DNA from: Spiroplasma eriocheiris | GTDB taxonomy: Bacteria > Bacillota_I > Bacilli_A > Mycoplasmatales > Mycoplasmataceae | DNA length: 64,000 nucleotides | NCBI RefSeq assembly: GCF_001029265.1 | Contig: NZ_CP011856.1 | Span: 310,001 to 374,000 of the forward strand | Reading direction: 5' to 3' | Shown: one piece after another, positions 9,357-20,261 of the stretch | How the letters are laid out: every line of letters begins with the position of its first letter | How positions within the stretch are numbered: position 1 is the first letter of the stretch | Made by a program: the position numbers and the translations under genes | The notes under the pieces: model-generated | Database searches by the model: none | What the model was told of the DNA's origin: nothing | What the model saw: only the letters and a program-made list of their open reading frames with translations

Positions 9357-10100
9357 ATGATAACCTTAAAATCGAGCGAAGATTTAGTTAAAATGCGGGT
9401 TGCTTGTAATGTGTTAAAATTAGTCCACCAGGAATTACGGGCAATGATTAAACCAGGAATTACCGGGGTTGAACTAGATAAAAGGGCAGAGGAAATTATT
9501 CGCCAACACCAGTGTGAACCGAATTTTAAAGGTTTATATGGTTTTCCGGCCACAATCTGTGTGTCAATTAATGATGTTTTAGTCCACGGGATTCCTAATA
9601 ATACACCGCTTAAAAATGGTGATTTAGTGTCAATTGATGCTGGGTGTGCCTACCAAGGGTTTAATAGTGATGGTGCTTTTACAATGATTGTCGGTGAGCC
9701 GTTAAGTGACTTACACCAACAACTAGTGGATGTTACCAAAAATTCGTTAAACCAGGCGATTGCCATTCTAAAACCAGGAGTTCGGATTGGTGATATTGGC
9801 CACGTGATTCAAGAATATGTTGAAGGCAATGGTTTTTTCTTGCCCCAAGAATTTACTGGCCACGGAATTGGAAAAGAACTACATGAAGATCCCCACATTC
9901 CCAATGTTGGTGAACCACACACGGGCTTACGCTTGCAAGCAGGAATGACCATTTGTATTGAACCAATGGTTCAAATCGGAACTGCTAAAATTAAAATGCT
10001 GAGTGATGGGTGAACCCCCGTTTCGGTTAATGGGTTACCAAGTGCCCATTTTGAACACACTATTTTAATTACCGAGAATGGACATGAAGTTTTAACTTAA
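9357..10100 (+). CDS. map: Methionine aminopeptidase, type I
   Basis: This 247-aa metalloenzyme removes the N-terminal Met from new proteins. The metal ligands are visible: VSIDAGCAYQGFNSDGAF gives the two Asp, TGHGIGKELHEDP the His, and CIEPMVQIG the first Glu; the last Glu is in the ENGHEV end. The Trp in DGWTPVSVNG is a UGA codon. It has its own promoter and terminator and is separated from adk by the whole infA-rplQ block, an uncommon place. Confidence 0.97.
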
Positions 10101-10116
10101 TGTTATTTTAATAATC

Positions 10117-10144
10117 AAAAATCTAGTTTTTAACTAGATTTTTT
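10117..10144 (+). terminator. Rho-independent terminator after map
   Basis: A perfect 12-bp stem (10117-10128 with 10132-10143) of AAAAATCTAGTT and its complement closes a 3-base loop and runs into T-rich sequence. Confidence 0.9.
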
Positions 10145-10207
10145 AATTTTTACATTAAAAATTTTTAAAAATCCCCAATTTTTGCCCTTTTTATCTGTTT
10201 AAATTAA

Positions 10208-10216
10208 TGTTATAAT
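10208..10216 (+). promoter_or_regulatory. Extended -10 promoter for the 10248 gene
   Basis: TGTTATAAT, an ideal extended -10, lies 32 bases before the ATG at 10248; AGGAGG (10232-10237) is the ribosome site. The -35 region is not clear. Confidence 0.6.
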
Positions 10217-10247
10217 AAATTAACTCTTACTAGGAGGCTATGAAAAA

Positions 10248-10949
10248 ATGAAAGTTAATTTTAAGCAATTTTATCGTGGTTTTATTAGTACTATTTTAGG
10301 ATTATTTAGTGCTTATATTTTAATTTCGTCATCATTTTCAATAATTTATCCTCAGGGAAAACTAAATTTTGTCAATATTATTTTAAAGTTAACTTATTTA
10401 GTCTTTATTAGTTTTGTGATGTTATTTTTTGTTGGGATCTTATTGCAAATTATGTTGAATTTTAAATCTTATCAGCACCAAACAAATATTCAGTGAAAAC
10501 AAGTTTTAAAAGCTAATTGATTAATTATTATTTTATGAATTTTTAACTTATCATTATTTTCATACTGCTTATATGTTACTGTTCTTTACAATAATTATTT
10601 TGATAAACATTTTTATCCAACTTTTTTAACTTCTTTTTATTCGTTCTATGGAATTTTTTCAATCGGGTTTATTATCACTTTAATATTATTTCGTATTTAT
10701 ATCGCTTGAATTAAAGATGTCAGCAATATTACTGATTTAAATAATTTGACTATTTTAAAATATTTAGCCCACGATGATTTGGTTAAAACAATCCCATATA
10801 ATTTTACGATTGCTTTCCCCAATATTTGTGAGCTGCCAATTGCCTGGTTTTTACTAGAAAAAGCGAAATTAATTAGTAATTTACGCAAAACATATTTATT
10901 AACCCAGTTTAAAAAACAAACAACACCCCCTCATCTTTTTTGTTTTTAA
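10248..10949 (+). CDS. Membrane protein of unknown function
   Basis: This 233-aa protein is open only with UGA as Trp. I do not recognise a family. Four hydrophobic segments are apparent: about residues 12-32, 44-70, 90-112 and 130-152. The last 80 residues are more polar and may be cytoplasmic. The start at 10248 is ten bases after AGGAGG; an ATG at 10240, in another frame, is only two bases from that site and is not used. It precedes the large FtsX-type permease gene by 38 bases and may share its transcript, so a role with that permease is possible but unproven. Confidence 0.75.
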
Positions 10950-10987
10950 TTTATTAAGTAAAAAATAAAAAGAAGGTGAAAAAAATA

Positions 10988-13900
10988 ATGTCCGGTTTTA
11001 AGTTATTGTTTCAAAATAATATTAAAAATACAATCAAGAACAAAATCCAATTTATCGGGTTAGTAATTTTAGTATTTTTAACTTGCTTAATTTTTACAAT
11101 AATTGAAGTTTCCAAACAACGTGTTGAAAATGTTTATCATAATTTTATTTCAGAAAAAATGAGTAATCAACATGATTTTGTTGTTGATTTTTCGCAAACT
11201 AGTTATGTTGAAAACACTGCTAGTGGTGCGGACCAGTTTTTAGCAATTTCCGATATTGAAGTTCGTCAAAATGCAATTTTAGATTATTTGCAAGCAGCAA
11301 CTATGAATTCCGATTATCAATTTAATTTTGATTGGGTGGAAGCACGAGTTTTTAACTTAGGTAATAATAAGGTTATTAAAGCAGTGACTCTTAATCCCCA
11401 TCAAGCAATTGATAAATTTGTTGTGAGTGCAGGGATGCCCCTAGGTTTTTATCAACAGTATTTAAATTCATTAAATAATGAAACCATGCATTGGGTTTAT
11501 TTAACTCCTGAATTTGCCAAAAAGAATAACATCAAAATTAATGATGTCATTCGTTTACAAGCTGATAGTTACGGAACAACAATTAAAGTTGCGGATAGTG
11601 AATTACAACCAGTTGATTTAAGTCCTTATCAAAAAGAAGACATTAATAAGTGATTACCAAAATCACCATATGCCAACCAAAATTGGTTCCGGGTAGTTGG
11701 TTTTGGCCAGTCTGCTGATTTTATTACGCCAATCATAGACCAGTCGCATCCGTTTCCAAATATGAAGAATGAAGGGTTAGCATATGTTGACCAAAAATTA
11801 TTTGGGCTAGTCAACGATACTGTCCGTGATGCTAATAATCAAAGCTACGATATTACGAGACTAGATATTACTAAACAAGTCTTAACCCCTGCCAGTCAAT
11901 CTGATCGGGAAGTTTATTATGTTGGAAAATTTACTAATAACTATCGTGATGAGGTCAAGGAAAGTTTAATTAATAATACTCTAAACCCTTATTTAAATAG
12001 CAAACGTGGGGTGACAATTGGTTTACATTCCTATTATAGTAAAACGCTTACGGGTGACACCCCAGTCCTTACTTTCCGTACTGATAAGCGCTATCCGTTT
12101 GCTAAAAGAACAACTTATTTCTTAACAACCTTAAATGGGTTTATTACTGGCTCTTATATTCTCATTGCGGTTATTTTAATTATTTCTTTCTTTGTGTTAG
12201 TCTTAGTTATTAAACGTCAGATTGAAGCTACTGGTCCCCAAAATGGGATTTTACGAGCATTGGGTTATCGTCGTCGAGAAATTATTAGTAGTTATTTAAG
12301 TTATCCACTTTTAATTGCCCTGGTTGGAGGAATTGTTGGGTATTTATTAGGAATTTCAAGCCAGTCAATTATTCGGATTATTTTTGGGGCATACTTTAAT
12401 CTTCCGTATACTGGTTTTGCTTTAGCACCCTGAGCGTTAGTAATTTCTTTTATTGCAGTTTTTGCATTATTAACAGGGGTGACAATGATTAGTGCCACAA
12501 TTATGATGCATTCCAAAACACCTTTGCAACTAATTAAGAAAGAAGAATCGTTTTCTGCCGGACGGATCAAAAAAATTGTTCAAAGAATTTGTACCGTTCG
12601 TAAAACATTTGATAACCGGTTCCAAGCAGTGCAGTTCTCTAATTCATTGGGGAAAATGTTTGGAGTTTCGTTGACAATGATTATTAGTACCATTCTAATT
12701 ACAATTTCAACAACAATTCCGTTTATTTTACAAAATAATATTCGTTATTCTTATGCCGGTGATAATTATAATACCTTAGTTGAATATCAAGCCCCAGTTT
12801 ATAATCTCCCCACAACTTTCTTAAAAACATATGATCCTACTCAACAACCATGAGATATTAATAATAGTGCCCTTAGTGATACTAATATGACGCGGAATGC
12901 CGATCAGTATATTAAGGATTTTGAACAAGCAACGATTAATCCTGAAAATTACTCACCAACTTATAATGCCACTGAAATGCGATCAATGCTATATAAAAAT
13001 ATTTCAAAAGAATTTTTAAAAAGCAATAAGTTAAGTGTTCCCGCTGGTGATCAGTATTTGTCAAGAGCAGTTTGTATGAGTACCTGGGGTGATTATAAAG
13101 ACTATGGGTTAGGAAACTTAACTAAAGCAACGCTTGAAACTTACTTAGCTAATCCTGATACGGCAAAACAACATATTAATGAATTAGAACAGTATCGGTT
13201 ATTCTATTGAAAATATCGTGAGACAATTGCATTAGATGTGAAACGACCACAATACTTCATTAACAATAATTTAAATTTAGATGATAGTTTAAATAGTGAA
13301 TTGTTTACTAGAAGTGATTACCAAAAAAAATTTGGTACTAGTTCGACCATGATTGTTTTAGATAATAATCATTTTCGTCCCGGACTTGAAGCCCCTCTTA
13401 AAACATCATTCCGAAAAGTGTTAGATAGTGGTAATGTCCAAGATTTTAATGCCAATTTAAAAAAACCAATGTATGATTTATATGATTGAATTTATTCATT
13501 CTTTATCAATAATGTTAGCCAATGTTTTACCCAGGGAGTTTATACACGCTCTCCCCAAGCAGTACGAACTGAAATGGCAGCAGCTTTTAAAGATCATAGT
13601 AAAAGTTTTAATTTAGCATTCGGAGTGGTACCGTTTAATCCCCACACTGATAATCGGGGAACAATGTTCCATGGCCAAGTTAATAATATTAATGTTGATG
13701 TCTATGGAATTGACCAGAGTTTTAACAACCAAACTTTAAGTGATGGGAAAAATACCTTAAATAATAAATTATTTGCTAATAGCAATAATATTGTTATTAA
13801 CCAAACCCTTGCTAAAAGGTTAGGATTAACAACTGGTGATCAAATTACAATAAAGGTTCTCCGCCAAGCGTTATTTAAGAATAGTGTAAATGGTTATCAG

Positions 13901-15085
13901 GATGCCCAACAAATTCTAAATAGTTGGGATGAATCACAAGTAACCGGAACTGATAGTAGTGGTCAAACAGTTGGAAAACTACTATTTAATGGTACAAATA
14001 ATTACCAAAATGTGGCCTTAGGAGAGAAGGGAAATAACAAAGTTTTGGATAGTGCTTTAAATCCAAGTGATCCCAATGCCACAAATCCTACTATTTTAAA
14101 TAATAAAATTGTTGATGGTAGTTATCTCTTAGGAAATGATAATGGTGATCAAGTCTTTAATATTGTTGGGGTAAATAATCAGTATGGTAGTGCGCGAGCT
14201 TGAATTAACAATGAGCGTGCCAATACAATTTTAGGTTATGACCAGACCCGTAATCATTTATTACGATTATTTATGAATGAATGACAAAATTCATTTGTTA
14301 AATCCTTACCAACATTATCAGCACCTTATCAAACCGCCCTTAGTGCTTTAGAAACGTTTATTAAAAATAACCAAAGCACCCCAATTAATCAATTATGAAC
14401 AGCTTTTGTTAATAATTTTCAAAAACAAGCATTGGTTGTTAATTGAATTAAGGTTTTTGAAAATGAATATCCACTGTTTAATTATAAATTATCAAGAAGT
14501 CTAACTACTGATGATCTGCAAAGTGGTTTGGCCACTGTTCAAAGTTTTGGGGATTATAGTTTCTATGGATTAAACGGGGGTACAGTTGGAACGACAGTCT
14601 ATCCACCGTATTCCGAAAGTTCATTTAATAATTTATTGCCAATTACCACGGCCAAGGAAATTTTACAAAATTTAGCCCAGGCGGTGTTGGGAGTGATTGC
14701 CTTTATTATTGCAATTTCCTTCATTCTAAGTTTTATGATTATTATTTTAACAAGTAATGTTGTTATTGCTGAAAACCGAACAATCATTGCCACAATGAAA
14801 GTTCTGGGTTATAGTAACCGTTATATTACTAAACTAGTAATAGGAATGTATATTCCTGTTATTGTAATAATGACCATCGCCGGGTTTGGTTTTGGTTGAT
14901 TATTCTTAACAATTGGTATTAATGTGCTAACTAATATGGGAATGGTCTTCCCCCTAATGATGAATGCCGCGATCCCAATCATTGCGATTGCGAGTGGTTT
15001 TGCTTTATACCTAATTGCCTATTTAATCAGTTGATTTAATATGAATAAAATTAATCCGTTGGTGGCAATTATGTCCGCAAATTAA
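10988..15085 (+). CDS. Large FtsX/MacB-type ABC transporter permease
   Basis: This 1365-aa membrane protein is open across many UGA-Trp codons. Its layout is: N-terminal span (about residues 18-38); extracellular region to 380; a first FtsX-like domain (about 385-510) with three spans and the cytoplasmic motif NGILRALGYRRREI; another span (about 558-585); a long extracellular region (about 590-1215); and a second FtsX-like domain (about 1215-1360) with the matching motif IATMKVLGYSNRYI. Such permeases work with a MacB/LolD-type ATPase to move or release lipoproteins, peptides or lipids. No ATPase gene lies beside it; the next one (17778) belongs with its own permease. Two lipoprotein genes follow at 15098 and 16088, probably in the same operon and possible partners. 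The start at 10988 follows AGAAGG; GTG 10976 is within the ribosome site. Confidence 0.88.
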
Positions 15086-15097
15086 AGGAGTGACAAT

Positions 15098-16057
15098 ATG
15101 AAAAAATTATTAACAATGCTTGGTGCACTTACCATTGTGACTTCTTCAACAATGAGTGTTGTTAGTTGTCAAACTGGGAGTGGTAATTGGAATGATATCC
15201 CTGTTGACCCACCTATCTTAGCATTGGATGTCAAAGGCTTTGCTGGTGTTAATTTTAAAGATGTTAATCCGCAAGATAATAATCAAACCATTCCGATGTT
15301 ATTTGCCCAATTAGCAAAACTTTTTCAAGGAACAAAATGAGATTTTAACACCCTACATCAACAGATTAAGTTCAACGGATCGCTAATTACTAATCCCAAC
15401 CCGGATTTATACCGGAATGGTGAGTATAATATTGTAATTAATGATAATACTAGTGAAAATGAACTAACAATTAATAAAACGGTTGTTAATTCAAACCATA
15501 TTGCCGATAAAGTAAAAAATTTAGATTTAGGAATTGTTGATGATGCTCGCCCCAAAACGCTCTTGATTGCTACTGTTTTCAATAATATGGGCTTAATTTC
15601 CGAAATTGATAAATTTGGAACATTCTTTATTGGCGAAGAAACCGAAGCAATTTGAAATCAACAAATTACCAGTGTTCCCCGTTTAAAAATTGATGCAAAT
15701 AACGGAACTGCCATTTTAGAAACTGGGAAGGATCATTGAACTGACCATGATGATCCCCACAAAGATTATTATGGGACAGTTATTGTTCATTTTACAGTTA
15801 AATCAAAACAACCTCCCGCCAATCCAATGGATCTTACCAATTCAGGATTGTCCACTAATTTAGGTAAATTACCACAAGTATCAATTTTACAGATTATGAT
15901 GATGTTTATTACCCTAAATTTTGCGGGAAGTCTTGATAAACTAAGTGAACTCTTAAATGATTTATATGTAAAAAATATTACTAACAATTCTGCGGATATT
16001 GAAGCTTGATCAGGCTCAAAATATTTTAGCGGAGCACTTAAAGTTAATTTTAGTTAA
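15098..16057 (+). CDS. Lipoprotein of unknown function
   Basis: This 319-aa protein begins with a lipoprotein signal peptide: Lys-rich start, hydrophobic stretch, and lipobox SVVSC with the lipidated Cys at residue 24. The rest is hydrophilic and rich in Asn/Asp. An AAAGGAG ribosome site overlaps the end of the permease gene, and the ATG comes 12 bases after the permease stop, so the two are surely co-transcribed. It is expected on the outer face of the cell membrane. I recognise no functional domain. It may act with the permease upstream. Confidence 0.85.
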
Positions 16058-16087
16058 ATTAAATTTATTAAAAAGGAGATGAACAAA

Positions 16088-17248
16088 ATGAGAAAATTAA
16101 TGATGATTTTAGCATCACTAACAATTACAGCAACTACTGCAACGACGGTTGTTGCTTGTAATAATGGGACAAAAGAAAACAAGGTGAATGTTAAAGACAA
16201 ATACCAAGTTGTCCCGACAGTTAAAAATATTAAAGCTGCTATCCAAAAAGATGGCGTAAATCCTGATGATGTTGATATTGATATTCAACCGGGAATGAAG
16301 TCAGCTATTATTCGTTATATGCCAAATACGCCTAACTTACCATTTTTAACAAAAAAGATTGCCTTAGAGTGAGCAACAACTGATATTAATCAGATGTTAA
16401 AAATTCTTTCGGTTCCCTATAGCAAAGATGACCTTGGTGAAAATGTTAAACCAGAAACAGCATTAGCAATTATTAATATTTTAAATGGAACTCAATTTAC
16501 GCTTGACCAGGTGGATGTTGTTGTTGACAATGATAGCCATATTATTACGCTAACTCCAAAAGCAGGTAGTGGTTTAACTGGCAATGCGGTAACCATTGAT
16601 GGTCAACCAATTACTTTTAATGATATTTTCCAAGAGACAAATTTAGGAACAATTTATATTGATAAAGATTTATATGATAAATATATTAGTAATCCGAGTT
16701 CTAACATATTATTTATGGCTGCTGCAATTATGGAATTTGGTGGTGATCGTAACCGTTTCCCCGCTTATTATAAATCAACAATGGCCACTGCTATGATTAA
16801 TGCCATTGGTTCAGCGGTAGTTAATATTGATCCTAATACTAAAAAAGGGACATTTTCAATGGAAACAAAAGTGGATGGGGTTATTGCCCAATCCGGATTT
16901 ACCTTTAATTTTACAGTTGATACTAATCCGCGAACATATTTAACCGAAAATAATACTAAACCAACATCAGGTGATACTATTAATGTGACATTACCAGGAA
17001 CTTATACAGAGCAAAACCTTGATCAATTACGTTATGATTTAGTTAAACAATTATTAGGAGAAAATTTTGCTAATAAATACAAAGATATTTTCTATGATGA
17101 AATTTGAGTATTAAGTTTTGATGCCAATACTAAAAATGCAGTACTAACACCAAAACCAGGTTCGAAAATCTTTGAAATTTCAGATGAGGCTGCTGCACCA
17201 TTAACTGGAATTCCATATTATACTTTAAATGTTACGTTTGGTGGTTAA
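16088..17248 (+). CDS. Lipoprotein of unknown function
   Basis: This 386-aa protein has a lipoprotein signal with lipobox TVVAC, Cys at residue 24. The ATG at 16088 is nine bases after AGGAG; an in-frame ATG at 16079 touches that site and is less likely. The mature part appears to hold two similar stretches (one starting near residue 103, the other near 300), each with a Trp followed by an Asp/Asn-rich strand and a 'xLTPKxGSx' end (LTPKAGSGL and LTPKPGSKI). This hints at a duplicated module. It forms the end of the operon with the FtsX-type permease and the first lipoprotein. Confidence 0.85.
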
Positions 17249-17260
17249 TAAGGTTAGTAA

Positions 17261-17293
17261 AAAAGATGTTATTTTGTAATAACATCTTTTTTT
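17261..17293 (+). terminator. Rho-independent terminator
   Basis: A perfect 12-bp A/T-rich stem (AAAAGATGTTAT with its complement) is followed by a T run. It ends the permease-lipoprotein operon. Confidence 0.9.
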
Positions 17294-17343
17294 CAATATT
17301 TTCCTAATTAAATTTTTTATTTTATGAAATTCTTAATTTTAGT

Positions 17344-17372
17344 TTGATATTTATTTTAAATTGAGATATTAT
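17344..17372 (+). promoter_or_regulatory. Sigma-A type promoter of the small 17421 gene
   Basis: TTGATA (17344-17349) and TATTAT (17367-17372) are 17 bases apart, near consensus. Transcription would start about 40 bases before the ATG. Confidence 0.7.
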
Positions 17373-17420
17373 CTTAGATATCACTTTATTAGAAGAAATG
17401 ATATAGGGGGAGAGGATATT

Positions 17421-17606
17421 ATGAAGTTTTTCTCAAAAGTTAAAGAGTATAACTGAGTATATAAAACAGGTTCAAGAAAGCGAAGTGGGTCTGGAAGTTG
17501 GGATCCCTTTAATTATAAAAGAATTGCTCGCATTGAAAGAGAATTAATTTGTTTACGTAAAAAAGAAGAAGCCCAAAATAAAGATGATCTTTATTACGGT
17601 CGTTAA
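17421..17606 (+). CDS. Small basic protein of unknown function
   Basis: This 61-aa protein contains one UGA-Trp near residue 12. It is preceded by a strong GGGGGAGAGG site and a good promoter, and followed by a structured terminator, so it looks like a real single-gene unit. It has no signal peptide or membrane span. A basic, Ser/Gly-rich middle (KTGSRKRSGSGSWDPFN) precedes a charged helix (RIARIERELICLRKKEEA). I do not recognise the family; a nucleic-acid-binding or regulatory role is only a guess. Confidence 0.65.
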
Positions 17607-17618
17607 TAATTAATAATG

Positions 17619-17689
17619 AACACCTAACCAATGGATACCTAAAATAAATAGTTATTTTATTGTTAAGTCCTTTTAGTTAGGTGTTTTTA
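17619..17689 (+). terminator. Structured terminator or small RNA after the 17421 gene
   Basis: A 10-bp outer stem (AACACCTAAC at 17619-17628 with GTTAGGTGTT at 17676-17685) encloses an inner hairpin (TAAAATAA / TTATTTTA near 17640-17659) and ends in T5. The branched layout is more elaborate than a plain terminator. The CCTAAC/GTTAGG arms resemble those at 45735 and 62177. Confidence 0.75.
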
Positions 17690-17777
17690 TATGCCACAAG
17701 AAGATTTCTAGGGGTATTATGAAATACTTTTTAATTATGCTATAATTTTATTAGTTTATGTTTATAGGAGAATAGTT

Positions 17778-18481
17778 ATGATTCAGATTAATGATCTTAA
17801 TAAAAATTATGGGAAGAAAATTGCTAATTTTAATATTAATATCAATATTAATGTGGGTGAAGTATATGGAATCTTAGGGCCAAATGGCGCGGGGAAAACT
17901 ACCTTAATAAGCAAATTATGGGATTTATTAAATCTGATGCGGGGACAATTTTAATTGATGGTTTGAATCCTTGAACAGATGCCAAACAAATTATGAAATC
18001 TACTGGTTATGTGGCTGGAGAAATTAGTTTATATGATAATTTAACTGGAATTGAATATTTAAAATTAATTACAAAATTTAGACCAGAAGTTGATTGAACA
18101 TATGTAGAAAAATTATTGTTGCATTTTGATTTGGATGCTAGTCAAAAAATTAAAAGAATGTCAAAAGGTATGAAACAAAAAACTGCGTTAATTGCGGCCA
18201 CTATGATTAAGCCTAAATTTTTAGTTTTAGATGAACCAACAAGTGGTTTGGATCCTGTTATGAAAAACCAATTTAATGAATTAATAATCAAAATGAAACA
18301 GGATTATCAAACAACGATTCTGATTTGCTCCCATGTTTTTGAAGAAGTAACAAAACTTTGTGATCGTATTGGGTTTATTAAAAATGGTAAATTAATTGAT
18401 GAAGTTAAAGTTGTGGAACGTGATATTAATAAAATTGAAGAACATTTCAAAAAATTATATGAAAGAGAGAGTGTTTTATAA
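17778..18481 (+). pseudogene. ABC transporter ATP-binding protein, frameshifted
   Basis: The gene splits into two frames. From ATG 17778 the protein reads to the Walker A motif (GPNGAGKTT near residues 36-44) and then leaves frame; that frame stops at 17952-17954 after 58 aa. The other frame continues from about 17912 with IMGFIKSDAGTILIDG, the signature MSKGMKQK, Walker B FLVLDEPTSGLDP and the H-loop SHVFEE, ending at 18481. One missing base around 17907-17912 (an A in ATAAAGCAA is the simplest) would restore about 234 aa, a normal size. The downstream permease is intact. This could be a real mutation, a sequencing error or, less likely, a frameshift used in translation; no classic slippery heptamer is visible. 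Confidence 0.85.
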
Positions 18482-18486
18482 ATATT

Positions 18487-19422
18487 ATGAAAAAGGAATT
18501 TCTACATGATAATTTTAATGTAATTAAAAATCACTTTCGCCTTAATTGAAAATTAATATTATTTTTTGTTATTTTTTGATTAATTATAACAATAGATTTA
18601 TTAGCAATGACCTTAATGTCTCATCTTCACGGTGTTAAAGTTCCAGTGATAGGGAATTTTACAGCGGAAATTAAAACAAGTGGTTCTTCAACCGGAACGA
18701 CCTTAGTTTCAATTTCGCAAATGCTAAATTGAGCATTATTTGCTGGTCCGGGGATTGTCTTTTTTTCAATTTTTTCCTTAGTATTAATTAATAAGAATTT
18801 TATTAAAGAAGTAAATGGCGGACAAATTAACTTTTGATTAGTTTTGCCGTTATCGAGAAAGCAAATTGCAAGTGCTAAAATGTTTTATATTATTATTGCA
18901 AATATAATTGTTTTTGTTCCATCTTTTATTATTATTTTAATTTTTGCCGGAATTAGCTATGATGCTAAGCAATGATTTGGTTATGTATTTTTATATGGAA
19001 TCCAATTTATTTTGTTTATTGCCTTATTGATAATGATTTATACTTTAATTTCAGTATGGTTAGTTGAAAAAACAATGACAATTAATATTATTAACGCTTT
19101 GATAGCATTTTGAATTTTAATAACATGAATTATTTTGTTAATATATGATATGAACCCAACTCAATTTCCGGGATTAGAATATATTAAATATATTTCTTTA
19201 CAATCAATGGTAGTTGTTCCGCTTAAATTTTCTTCATCAAAAATAGGTTCTGAAACTATCATTCCAATTGATAGTAGTCATGATTTATATTTGAAAGCAT
19301 ATCAGCATTTACAATTTAATAAAATTGCTATTACAATTTGTACAATATTATTACCAATATTAGCAACTGGATTTGGTTTTTGCGGAGTATATCTATTTAA
19401 TCGGAAAGATCTAAAAATTTAA
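18487..19422 (+). CDS. ABC-2 type transporter permease
   Basis: This 311-aa protein with UGA-Trp codons has six hydrophobic segments: about residues 22-42, 80-100, 130-155, 165-185, 195-216 and 285-305. A polar loop PLSRKQIASAKMF between the second and third spans is typical of ABC-2 exporters (the LPLSR..I..AK motif). It starts five bases after the ATPase gene and would form its membrane partner, probably for export of a lipid, peptide or drug. As the ATPase is frameshifted, function depends on whether that shift is real. Confidence 0.85.
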
Positions 19423-19432
19423 AATATATTAA

Positions 19433-19459
19433 AAAAATAGCAATTAATTGCTATTTTTC
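19433..19459. terminator. Bidirectional terminator
   Basis: AAAAATAGCAATTAATTGCTATTTTT is a 13-bp self-complementary arm pair flanked by A and T runs on both sides. It can end the permease transcript on + and the decayed gene on -. Confidence 0.85.
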
Positions 19460-20023
19460 TAACCAATAAGAAATTGAATTGAATCTACTTGGGAAGTTGT
19501 TGAGCATTCATGTACTGAACCAGCTGTTCTTACATAAATTTATGATATTAATTCAAGTGCAGTAATTCCTTCATCATCATTATATGCTGCTTTTAGAGTT
19601 AAATCAATTTTACTTGTTTGGTGGTCTCAACCTGCTCATTGATCATTGGTTTCAGAATAATTTCAAACCCGCAAATTTTTGGTACTTTCTTTTGCATTAA
19701 ATTTTAACTCAACAATATTATAATATTTAGCATTATCATAAGGGTGTAATGCAAAATAACCGTTAGCGTTAACAAAATTTGATTGACTAATAATATCCTC
19801 TCAATTAATTTTTGCAGTTGCTTTTGTAGCAGTTTGTGTGTCTTCAGTATCATGGGTTCCAGCAGCAGGAGTTGCAATTGAGTGTTTGATGCCAACACCA
19901 TTTCAAATATTATTTAAATTGCTATTTTCTAATGTAATATCATTTTTTTCATACATAATTAATAGGTGGAACTCCGCTACTAATTAATCCAATCGATCCT
20001 AAGATTGCTATTAAACTTTTCAT
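19459..20023 (-). pseudogene. Decayed secreted-protein gene
   Basis: On the minus strand, an ATG at 20023 after AAAGGAG begins a signal-peptide-like sequence (MKSLIAILGSIGLISSGVPP). The frame then shifts near 19963: the original frame soon stops, while the next frame gives about 140 codons of sensible, UGA-containing protein (for example YEKNDITLENSNLNNIWNG). It meets an in-frame TAA at 19540-19542, after which the same frame goes on for 26 codons (IYVRTAGSVHECSTTSQVDS) to a TAG at 19459. Two independent lesions mark a pseudogene of a secreted protein of about 190 aa. The family is not recognised. Confidence 0.8.
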
Positions 20024-20053
20024 TGGCAAATTCTCCTTTAAATATGTCATTTT

Positions 20054-20072
20054 AGAAAGTACATTACTTTCT
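20054..20072 (-). promoter_or_regulatory. 8-bp palindrome in the leader of the decayed gene
   Basis: AGAAAGTA-CAT-TACTTTCT forms perfect 8-base arms in the 5' leader of the minus-strand pseudogene. TATAAT-like sequence lies further upstream on that strand. It could be an operator or an mRNA hairpin. Confidence 0.45.
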
Positions 20073-20204
20073 TAATTTAAATATAGCATAGTTATTATAA
20101 ATTTAATTCTAAATTATAACAAATTTTATAAAATTATTTCTATTAAAATATTATATTTTTAACATACAATTTTAAAAAGTGGATATATTTTAAATTACTA
20201 AAAA

Positions 20205-20231
20205 TTGACAAAAATAAGATATAATTATAGT
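20205..20231 (+). promoter_or_regulatory. Promoter of the glycosyltransferase gene
   Basis: A consensus TTGACA (20205-20210) is followed by TATAGT (20226-20231) at 15 bases, and a better TATAAT at 20220 that is too close to pair with it. The arrangement is a little short but the region is clearly promoter-like. Confidence 0.5.
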
Positions 20232-20261
20232 AATAATAAAATTGTGAAAGGATGTCGGATT

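Noticed and set aside
12301-12570. Minus-strand frame opposite the FtsX permease
   Set aside because: It overlaps membrane-span codons in a certain gene and has no ribosome site or promoter.
17900-17960. Programmed -1 frameshifting in the ABC ATPase
   Set aside because: No X-XXY-YYZ slippery heptamer, pseudoknot or strong hairpin is visible just downstream; a simple base loss explains the data better.
20205-20261. TTG start for the glycosyltransferase
   Set aside because: The stretch is promoter sequence (TTGACA, TATAAT); ATG 20262 has a ribosome site and begins the GT-A fold directly.
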